Shown: in pieces, positions 1 through 5,524 of the stretch | Layout of the letters: each line of letters starts with the position of its first letter | Position numbering within the stretch: the first letter of the stretch is position 1 | NCBI GenBank assembly: GCA_900765125.1 | Contig: CAAFQL010000205.1 | Location: 1 to 9,590, forward strand | Direction of reading: 5' to 3' | DNA length: 9,590 nucleotides | Origin: Oscillospiraceae bacterium | GTDB lineage: Bacteria > Bacillota > Clostridia > Oscillospirales > Ruminococcaceae | The notes under the pieces: generated by a model | Told to the model about the DNA's origin: nothing | The model's input: the letters and a program-made list of their open reading frames with translations, nothing else | The model's database searches: none | Translations under genes and position numbers: made by a program

Positions 1-1
1 C

Positions 2-1543
2 CGCCCAAGAAGATTCGGTAAAACGCTTAATATGAGTATGCTCAGAAGATTTTTTGAGAAAACGGAAGAGGATAACTCATATTTGTTTGACGGGCTTGCC
101 ATAGCAGAAGCAGGGAATAAATACTGTAAATATATGAGGCAGTACCCTGTTATTAGCATTTCTTTAAAGAGTATGAAGCAGCCTACATTTGAAAAATCTT
201 TTATGCAGTTTAAAGAAATAATAGCTTGTGAATTTGAAAGACATTATGAGTGTTTGAATAATTCGAGATTAGCAGGAAGAAAACATAAGAGAATAAAAGA
301 TGTTATTAATGATACTGCTATTGATGATGTTTATTCTACTGCATTGAAACTTCTTTCAGATTGCCTTTATGAAGTATATGGGAAAAAAGTGATAGTACTC
401 ATAGACGAGTATGATGTACCGCTGGAAAATGCATATTTCAATGGATTTTACGACGAAATGATAAATCTGATACGTTCGGTTTTTGAGAGTGTGCTGAAAA
501 CCAATGATTCGCTCGAATTTGCCGTTTTGACGGGTTGCCTGCGTATATCAAAAGAGAGCATCTTTACAGGACTGAATAACTTGAATGTATACCCTGTTAC
601 GGACAATGCGTTTTCACAGTATTTTGGTTTTACGGAGCAGGAAGTGAAACAGCTTGCGAACTATTATGGTCTTTCAGACTGCTTTGACGAAATTAAAACT
701 TGGTATGACGGTTATATGTTTGGCGAAACAGAAATTTACAATCCGTGGAGTGTGCTGAATTATATTCAGTTTGCTTTGAATAATAGAAATCGTATTCCTA
801 AAGCATATTGGATTAACACAAGTTCAAATAGTATTATTCATGAACTCATAGTGAAAAGCAACAGGAAAACCAAAAATGATATTGAAGCGCTTATCACTGG
901 TCATCCAATAGACAAACCGCTGTATGAGGATATCACATACTCTAATATGAATGTAAAATCTGATTATATATGGAGTTTTCTGCTCCATACTGGTTATCTG
1001 AAATCAGTTGATATATATCAGAAGGGCATACAGGCATATTTTTCAGCCGTAATACCTAATCTTGAAATAGTGACAATTTACGAAAATACTTTCAGGCAAT
1101 GGTTCGATGAATCAATCAGAATCGCCGATAAAAGCATACTTCTCAAAGCTGTACTTGACGGTAATGCCGAAACTTTTGAACTTGAAGTAAATCGATGGTT
1201 ATTGAAAAGTATCAGCTATTATGATGGCTATGAGAATTTCTATCATGGTTTTCTTGTGGGATTATTAGAATATTCAGATGAATATCTTGTTGAATCAAAT
1301 CGTGAAAGTGGTACAGGTCGCAATGACATTGTAATTAAGAATGTGCTTACTCGTGAAATAGCGGTCATACTTGAAATAAAATCAGTCAGTAAAGGCGAAA
1401 CTCTTGACCAGATGTGCGACGTGGCTTTACAGCAGATTGAGGACAGACAATATGAAGTTGGTCTTGTAAATGAGTGTTACAAAAAAATTATCAAATATGG
1501 TATTGCTTTTGAGGGTAAACGTTGTATGATAAAAAAGGCGTGA
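2..1543 (+). CDS. AAA-ATPase-like protein with C-terminal PD-(D/E)XK nuclease domain, 5' end outside window
   Basis: The reading frame is open to the left edge, so an ATG at 32 is internal and the true start lies upstream. The first visible residues, RPRRFGKT, are the Walker A loop typical of this family. Numbering from base 2 (513 residues visible), Walker B is VIVLIDEYD near 130-138 (acidic pair D135/E136). The family signatures LTGCLRISKESIFTGL and WYDGY (W234), then YNPWSV and YWINTSS, follow in order. The C-terminal PD-(D/E)XK fold shows as GRNDIVI (D442) followed by LEIKS (E458, K460). This layout matches the Pfam pair AAA-ATPase_like plus PDDEXK_9, a large paralogous family in gut Firmicutes and Bacteroidetes whose cellular role is not established. 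It is the first visible gene of a three-gene run; the next gene begins 45 bases after its stop. All key motifs are intact, so an active ATPase and possible nuclease is expected, but the function is inferred only from domains. Confidence 0.93.
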   Translation, partial: RPRRFGKTLNMSMLRRFFEKTEEDNSYLFDGLAIAEAGNKYCKYMRQYPVISISLKSMKQPTFEKSFMQFKEIIACEFERHYECLNNSRLAGRKHKRIKDVINDTAIDDVYSTALKLLSDCLYEVYGKKVIVLIDEYDVPLENAYFNGFYDEMINLIRSVFESVLKTNDSLEFAVLTGCLRISKESIFTGLNNLNVYPVTDNAFSQYFGFTEQEVKQLANYYGLSDCFDEIKTWYDGYMFGETEIYNPWSVLNYIQFALNNRNRIPKAYWINTSSNSIIHELIVKSNRKTKNDIEALITGHPIDKPLYEDITYSNMNVKSDYIWSFLLHTGYLKSVDIYQKGIQAYFSAVIPNLEIVTIYENTFRQWFDESIRIADKSILLKAVLDGNAETFELEVNRWLLKSISYYDGYENFYHGFLVGLLEYSDEYLVESNRESGTGRNDIVIKNVLTREIAVILEIKSVSKGETLDQMCDVALQQIEDRQYEVGLVNECYKKIIKYGIAFEGKRCMIKKA

Positions 1544-1588
1544 AAGACTCTCATTAGGAGAAAAATCCAAAAGAAAGGCGCACCCTCT

Positions 1589-2665
1589 ATGTACAAAATA
1601 ATGCACAAAACCGAAGTAATAGCACTGGCAGATGAAGAAAATATAACTGAAATAATAAATAAAGCGTTATGTCCGCATTGTTTTGTTGTGGGTATGCCTT
1701 TATATATATGGCTGGACAACAGATGCGTAGATATGCACCGTTCACATTCCAGAAAGCTTTTTAAAGCTTTAAGATTGCGCAATTCTGAAAATACAGCCGA
1801 ATTAATATCTATCGGACATGGCGTATCAATTACGGATAACTGGTGGATACAGCGTGATGATGAAAATTTAGAATATCGTGAATTAAAAAAGTATAATGAA
1901 CGAATAGCAGATATAGCGTTGCTGGGCGGTTCGGATTCCGATGAAAGAAATACAGAAGGATACCTTGAACTTGGAACAGTAGGCAGCTATGAAAAAGCAT
2001 GGCGTTTTGAAGGAAACTCCTGGTATATGTATAAGCAGGGTGGAACTCAGGAACTGGTAAGCGAATATTACTCATATTTGTTTCTGAATACAATGCAGTT
2101 TAATGTGGCTGAATATCGTATAAAGAGTATTAAATCAGCTGAAACAGGTTTAAGCACCACATTCATGCTGTCAAAGGATTTCACAAATAATGCAGAGGTT
2201 GATTTTGAACCATTCTGCAATTATTTCGGTGATAATGAGGAGCTTGATTTCATTATACCAAAATTACCTGAAAAACTTATAGAGCAGTATGTTATGACCG
2301 TATTCTATGACGCATTATTATTCAACGGAGACAGGCATAATCAGAATATAGGCATAATTCGTGACAGCTTGACTGGTGATATAATTGATTTAGCTCCAGG
2401 TTTTGATTATAATTTAGGTCTTATCGCTTCAGGTGTTCCAAGAATAAATAAAAGTACTGGAAATATATTTACTGAAAGCTTATTGAGTAATGATACTTGC
2501 AGACGTGTTTTAAAGGAAAACATTCCTGACAAACAAAAAATTACTATTGCTGTGGAATCCGCAACAGCAGGTGTTAAATCAGCTTTGGGTTTGAATGATT
2601 TGAATTACTCCCTGATAGAAAACTATATTAAAGATACTTTTGATTATATTTCTGAAAATATATAA
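1589..2665 (+). CDS. HipA-like serine/threonine kinase homologue (no HipB partner)
   Basis: This 358-aa protein carries the HipA_C-type kinase core: a candidate ATP-binding lysine in YMYKQGG (K149), a helix with ELVSEYYSYLF, the catalytic loop NGDRHNQN (D248, N253) and a DFG-like metal site in FDYNLG (D273). HipA proteins are kinases; E. coli HipA phosphorylates GltX and causes dormancy. The N-terminal half lacks the usual HipA N-subdomain. Instead it has the GVSITDNWWI motif and a degenerate KYNERIADIALLGG block, resembling the clostridial HipA-like subfamily with an SLSDQYWI-type motif, often found on mobile elements. The start at 1589 has AAAGG ten bases upstream; an ATG at 1601 is a weaker alternative. 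No small helix-turn-helix (HipB) gene is next to it, unlike classical hipBA. It is co-directional with the genes before and after it and likely co-transcribed. The substrate is unknown, and kinase activity is inferred from preserved residues. Confidence 0.85.
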   Translation: MYKIMHKTEVIALADEENITEIINKALCPHCFVVGMPLYIWLDNRCVDMHRSHSRKLFKALRLRNSENTAELISIGHGVSITDNWWIQRDDENLEYRELKKYNERIADIALLGGSDSDERNTEGYLELGTVGSYEKAWRFEGNSWYMYKQGGTQELVSEYYSYLFLNTMQFNVAEYRIKSIKSAETGLSTTFMLSKDFTNNAEVDFEPFCNYFGDNEELDFIIPKLPEKLIEQYVMTVFYDALLFNGDRHNQNIGIIRDSLTGDIIDLAPGFDYNLGLIASGVPRINKSTGNIFTESLLSNDTCRRVLKENIPDKQKITIAVESATAGVKSALGLNDLNYSLIENYIKDTFDYISENI

Positions 2666-2690
2666 TCAAAAAGCTGGACAAAAGTCTGGC

Positions 2691-2696
2691 GGAGGT
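2691..2696 (+). promoter_or_regulatory. Ribosome binding site that sets the RhuM start at 2705
   Basis: GGAGGT lies 8 bases before the ATG at 2705 but only 2 bases before an in-frame TTG at 2699. The ATG is therefore the better start, and the protein begins MDDMNKQ. Confidence 0.85.
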
Positions 2697-2704
2697 GTTT
2701 GAAA

Positions 2705-3742
2705 ATGGATGATATGAATAAGCAAATACATTATGTGCTGTACCACTCTGATGACACGGATGTTTCAGTTAATGCCGTTGTACAAAATGATAGTATATGG
2801 GTTACGCAGAAAGCTATGGCGGATATATTTAATGTTGACCGAAGCGTAATTACAAAGCATCTTAATAATATTTACAAAGAGGAGGAATTATCCAGAAATT
2901 CAACTTGTGCAAAAATTGCACTTGTTCAAACTGAGGGTAGTAGACAAGTAAAAAGAAACGTTGATTTTTATAACCTTGATGCAATTATTTCGGTAGGTTA
3001 CCGTGTAAACTCTCATCAGGCGACAAAATTCCGTATATGGGCGACAGGCGTTTTGAAAGAATATATGATAAAAGGATTTGTGCTTGATGACGAACGTCTG
3101 AAACAGGGTGAAGCTGTTTTCGGCAAGGATTATTTCAGGGAACTCCTTGAAAGAGTACGTTCAATCCGTGCAAGTGAGCGAAGAATATGGCAGCAGATAA
3201 CAGATATTTTTGCTGAATGCAGTATTGATTATGATAAAAAGTCTGAAGTTACAAAAAGATTTTATGCTACGGTTCAGAATAAATTCCATTATGCAATTAC
3301 AGGGAAAACTGCTGCTGAAATTATTTATAATTCTGCTGACAGCCAAAAGGAAAACATGGGATTATCAACATGGAAAAATTCTCCTGATGGACGTATTTTG
3401 AAATCTGATGTTACAGTAGCAAAAAATTATCTTGAGGAAAAGCAGATACGCCAGCTTGAAAGGGCTGTATCAGGGTATTTTGATTATATTGAGGATTTGA
3501 TAGAGCGTGAAAACACATTTACAATGGAAGAATTTGAAGCAAGCATCAACGAGTTTTTAAGCTTCCGCCGTTATGATATTTTGAGGGATAACGGAAAGGT
3601 TTCTGCCAGTCAGGCAAAGAAAAAAGCTGAATCAGAATACGATATTTTCAATAAAACGCAGAAAATCACTTCTGATTTTGATAAAGCTGTTTCCCAAATG
3701 CTTGAATCACAAGAAGGTAGAAGTGCTATTAGAAATCAATAA
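2705..3742 (+). CDS. RhuM-family (Virulence_RhuM) protein
   Basis: This 345-aa protein matches the RhuM family, named after a gene of Salmonella pathogenicity island 3, along its whole length. The N-terminal helix-turn-helix-like part contains WVTQKAMADIFNVDRS and ITKHLNNIY (about 30-58), then the diagnostic YNLDAIISVGYRVNS and FRIWATGVLKEYMIKGF blocks (about 95-128). The C-terminal half has FHYAITGKTAAEII, MGLSTWK and KNYLEE (about 195-245), followed by a charged helical tail with a possible coiled coil. RhuM proteins have no established biochemical activity. They are common in genomic islands, often near restriction-modification or toxin-antitoxin genes, and the N-terminal part suggests DNA binding. 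It follows the HipA-like gene by 39 bases with its own strong ribosome site and is the last gene before the terminator at 3907-3933. Family assignment is firm; function is open. Confidence 0.93.
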   Translation: MDDMNKQIHYVLYHSDDTDVSVNAVVQNDSIWVTQKAMADIFNVDRSVITKHLNNIYKEEELSRNSTCAKIALVQTEGSRQVKRNVDFYNLDAIISVGYRVNSHQATKFRIWATGVLKEYMIKGFVLDDERLKQGEAVFGKDYFRELLERVRSIRASERRIWQQITDIFAECSIDYDKKSEVTKRFYATVQNKFHYAITGKTAAEIIYNSADSQKENMGLSTWKNSPDGRILKSDVTVAKNYLEEKQIRQLERAVSGYFDYIEDLIERENTFTMEEFEASINEFLSFRRYDILRDNGKVSASQAKKKAESEYDIFNKTQKITSDFDKAVSQMLESQEGRSAIRNQ

Positions 3743-3752
3743 ATCTCAGCAA

Positions 3753-3773
3753 GTAACTAACAGGTAACTAACA
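3753..3773 (+). repeat. Tandem direct repeat, GTAACTAACA twice, 11-base period
   Basis: GTAACTAACA occurs at 3753-3762 and again at 3764-3773, separated by one G. It lies just after the RhuM stop codon and outside the 13-base repeat at 3813. One helical turn between copies suits a protein-binding site, for example a recombinase arm site, but this is inference. Confidence 0.6.
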
Positions 3774-3812
3774 AAACGGCTGAAAATGCCCTGAAATACA
3801 GCATTTCAAGTT

Positions 3813-3825
3813 CTCAAAGAGATAA
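3813..3825 (+). repeat. 13-base direct repeat, copy 1 (possible attachment core)
   Basis: CTCAAAGAGATAA is repeated exactly at 4586-4598. The two copies bracket the recombinase pseudogene. This copy lies 117 bases beyond the recombinase stop, a plausible position for an attachment core. Confidence 0.4.
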
Positions 3826-3879
3826 TCAGGCACCTCAAAAACTGCGTATTTACGCACTTTGCGAGTCCTTCAAAACTCT

Positions 3880-3898
3880 TTGGTCAACAATTGGTCAA
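3880..3898 (+). repeat. Direct repeat TTGGTCAA twice, 11-base period
   Basis: TTGGTCAA occurs at 3880-3887 and 3891-3898. The pair lies between the recombinase stop and the 13-base repeat, with a small inverted repeat TGCGTA-TT-TACGCA at 3843-3856 nearby. Paired direct repeats next to the 3' end of an integrase gene resemble arm-type binding sites of tyrosine recombinases. Confidence 0.5.
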
Positions 3899-3906
3899 GT
3901 CAATTA

Positions 3907-3933
3907 CCTCCCTGTTTGCGCAGGGAGGTTTTT
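3907..3933 (+). terminator. Intrinsic terminator after the accessory operon
   Basis: A perfect 8-bp stem CCTCCCTG / CAGGGAGG with loop TTTGCG is followed directly by TTTTT. The T run is only on the + strand side, so it ends transcription coming from the RhuM gene and not the convergent recombinase relic. Confidence 0.85.
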
Positions 3934-3941
3934 ATTATGCT

Positions 3942-4563
3942 TCAAGCAAGACACAGCTCAATCTGCTCAGTAGTCCGGGCTTTTGTTTTACGCAGGACAT
4001 CGGCATAAATGTCTGCTGTGACATTCACATCACAGTGACCAAGATGCTCTGATACCACTTTCAAGTCAATACCACTGTTAAGAAGCATTGTAGCGTTGCA
4101 GTGACGGAGCTAATGCAGGGTCATATCCTCGAAGCGAGCAAAACCTTTTTCAGCTCCTGTCCCATACCGATGATACGGATACTGCTTTCGGTTTTCGGGT
4201 CAGTCAGCTCATGCTTATGTCCGTTAACGTGTGGTTGATAGAGATCGTGTTGTTCTCAAAGTCGATGTCCTCCCACGCAAGTCCGAGACATTCTCCCGAA
4301 CGCATACCCGTGTACAACAGAACTTTGATGATACGCTTAAAGTCCTCGTCCCACGACTTGCTTTCAAGGTGAGCCATGAACCTTTTGAGCTTGTCTTCTT
4401 CCAAAGCCTTGTTCTTTCGGCTTTTCTTACGCTTGGGCAGGATCACGTTCCGGCAGGGAGCCTTGCTGTCAAATGTCCATATATTTTCCTTTTCAAAATA
4501 ACATTCGATAGTTTCTATACAAATGAATAATTTAAAGGAAGATGCCTGAATACCCGTTCTGGG
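3942..4563 (-). pseudogene. Degraded tyrosine recombinase (phage/ICE-type integrase)
   Basis: Read on the minus strand, the pieces together give the catalytic domain of a tyrosine recombinase. Piece 1 (4563 to about 4222) contains KRFMAHLESK and YTGMRSGECLGLAWEDIDF with the first catalytic Arg. Piece 2, in another frame, contains NGHKHELTDPKTESSIRIIG with the beta-hairpin Lys. Piece 3, in a third frame, contains FARFEDMTLH, an amber codon, LRHCNATMLL, VVSEHLGH and the nucleophile region ADIYADVLRK, ending at 3942. There are three lesions: a frameshift near 4221-4232, a second indel in the A/T homopolymers at 4140-4150, and TAG at 4110-4112, where one C-to-T change would turn CAG (Gln) into amber. 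The N-terminal arm-binding domain and most of the core-binding domain are missing: the frame meets TAA at 4564-4566 and the DNA beyond is non-coding. Roughly half of a normal 370-400 aa protein remains. It cannot make a working enzyme. Confidence 0.9.
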
Positions 4564-4585
4564 TTAGCCGAACATTCGGGGTAAA

Positions 4586-4598
4586 CTCAAAGAGATAA
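4586..4598 (+). repeat. 13-base direct repeat, copy 2
   Basis: This is an exact second copy of CTCAAAGAGATAA, just beyond the truncated 5' end of the recombinase relic. It overlaps the left arm of a small hairpin (AAAGAGAT at 4589-4596, ATCTCTTT at 4602-4609), which may have an unrelated structural role. Confidence 0.4.
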
Positions 4599-4628
4599 GG
4601 AATCTCTTTTTCAACGTCAAATTTTCGC

Positions 4629-4655
4629 TCCACCTTGGAAACAAGGTGGATTTTT
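4629..4655 (+). terminator. Intrinsic terminator without an obvious upstream gene
   Basis: A perfect 9-bp stem TCCACCTTG / CAAGGTGGA closed by a GAAA tetraloop is followed by TTTTT. It faces the + strand, but no + strand gene lies between 3933 and this point. It may be left from a gene lost when the region collapsed, and it now insulates the downstream membrane gene. Confidence 0.85.
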
Positions 4656-4693
4656 GTTTAAATACACGATATATTATAATAAAAGTATTTGTA

Positions 4694-4721
4694 TTGAAAT
4701 ATTTTTTTAATATGCTATAAT
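4694..4721 (+). promoter_or_regulatory. Sigma-A promoter with extended -10
   Basis: TTGAAA (4694-4699), a 16-base spacer and TATAAT (4716-4721), preceded by TG at 4713-4714, form a near-consensus promoter. The predicted start near 4728 is about 28 bases before the membrane protein gene. Confidence 0.8.
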
Positions 4722-4736
4722 AAAAGCATATTAAAA
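4705..4736. promoter_or_regulatory. 11-10-11 inverted repeat enclosing the -10 box (candidate operator)
   Basis: TTTTAATATGC (4705-4715) and GCATATTAAAA (4726-4736) are perfect reverse complements. The 10-base spacer holds exactly TATAAT plus AAAA. A dimeric repressor bound here would cover the -10 box and the transcription start. No regulator gene is next to it, so the ligand protein is unknown. Confidence 0.55.
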
Positions 4737-4755
4737 GAAAAAGAAGGTTTTAAAA

Positions 4756-5448
4756 ATGGAGAGTGCGAAAGAACATAAAATGCAGACAAATGAACTGATT
4801 AAAAGATACATTCTCTTTATTATCAGCTTGTTTATATCTGCAATGGGGGTTGCCCTTACAAAAAAGGCCGAACTTGGAGTTTCACCTATCTCATCAGTAT
4901 CAAACCTATTAAGCCTTAAATTTGAATTTCTATCTCTTGGAAATTGGCTTATCATTTGGAACTGCCTCTTAATAATGGGTCAGATACTCCTGCTACGAAA
5001 AAGGTTTAAACCTATACAACTGCTGCAACTACCACTATCATTTCTTTTTGGATTTTTCACTGATTTTTGTATGTGGCTTGTTTCATTTTTAGATGTGGAA
5101 TTTTATCCTTTGAGAATTGCATTTGTTTTGATAGGAACAGTTGTTTTAGCATTGGGTGTTGCCTTAGCTGTAATTGCCAACGTTATCATGAACTCTGGAG
5201 AAGCTTTTGTAAAGGCCGTTTCAGATGTAACACACATTCAATTTGGTAATGTAAAAATCGTATTCGATATTGCCTGCATCTTAACCTCTGTAATACTTTC
5301 ACTTGTGTTTTTTTCGTTTACAATTCAAGGAACAAGAGAGGGTACAATCATCGCAGCATTTCTTACAGGAATTGTCGTTAAGCTTTTCTTAAAAACGCTC
5401 AGTTCTCCTATGGAAAAACGGTTAATCAATCAAAAAATAAAATTATAA
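4756..5448 (+). CDS. YczE/YitT-like (DUF6198-type) integral membrane protein
   Basis: This 230-aa protein is mostly hydrophobic, with about five to six membrane segments (roughly residues 16-32, 57-75, 84-108, 117-146, 166-190 and 197-216). Family-like motifs are GVALTKKAELGVSPISS after the first helix (compare the GVAL...A.LGVSPWD pattern of YczE-type proteins) and EAFVKAVSDVTHIQFGNVKI before the fifth. Proteins of this group are cytoplasmic-membrane proteins of unproven function, sometimes suggested to be transporters. AGAAGG lies 8 bases before the ATG; a later ATG at 4780 has a poorer ribosome site. The gene is monocistronic: its own promoter and candidate operator are upstream, an intrinsic terminator lies 100 bases before the start, and a terminator follows. 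It sits directly beside the recombinase scar, so it could be element cargo or the first host gene. The family call is fairly sure; the role is unknown. Confidence 0.85.
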   Translation: MESAKEHKMQTNELIKRYILFIISLFISAMGVALTKKAELGVSPISSVSNLLSLKFEFLSLGNWLIIWNCLLIMGQILLLRKRFKPIQLLQLPLSFLFGFFTDFCMWLVSFLDVEFYPLRIAFVLIGTVVLALGVALAVIANVIMNSGEAFVKAVSDVTHIQFGNVKIVFDIACILTSVILSLVFFSFTIQGTREGTIIAAFLTGIVVKLFLKTLSSPMEKRLINQKIKL

Positions 5449-5470
5449 TATAATACATACATATACATTA

Positions 5471-5502
5471 AAAATGCACCTGAAAAAAATCAAGTGCATT
5501 TT
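5471..5502. terminator. Bidirectional terminator between convergent genes
   Basis: AAAATGCAC (5471-5479) and GTGCATTTT (5494-5502) form a 9-bp stem, with a further possible TGA/TCA pairing inside the A-rich loop. The A and T ends supply a U run in either direction. It separates the membrane protein gene (+) from the CAP/dockerin gene (-). Confidence 0.8.
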
Positions 5503-5524
5503 ATGCTTCTATTTTAATTTTTTG

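Noticed and set aside
1477..2093. Minus-strand open frames across the ATPase and HipA-like genes
   Set aside because: They overlap well-supported genes and have no motif or ribosome site.
2699..2704. TTG start for the RhuM gene
   Set aside because: The GGAGGT site is only 2 bases upstream; the ATG at 2705 has the correct 8-base spacing.
4231..4530. 99-codon + strand open frame
   Set aside because: It is antisense to the recombinase relic, has no family-like motifs, and the minus strand carries clear recombinase signatures.
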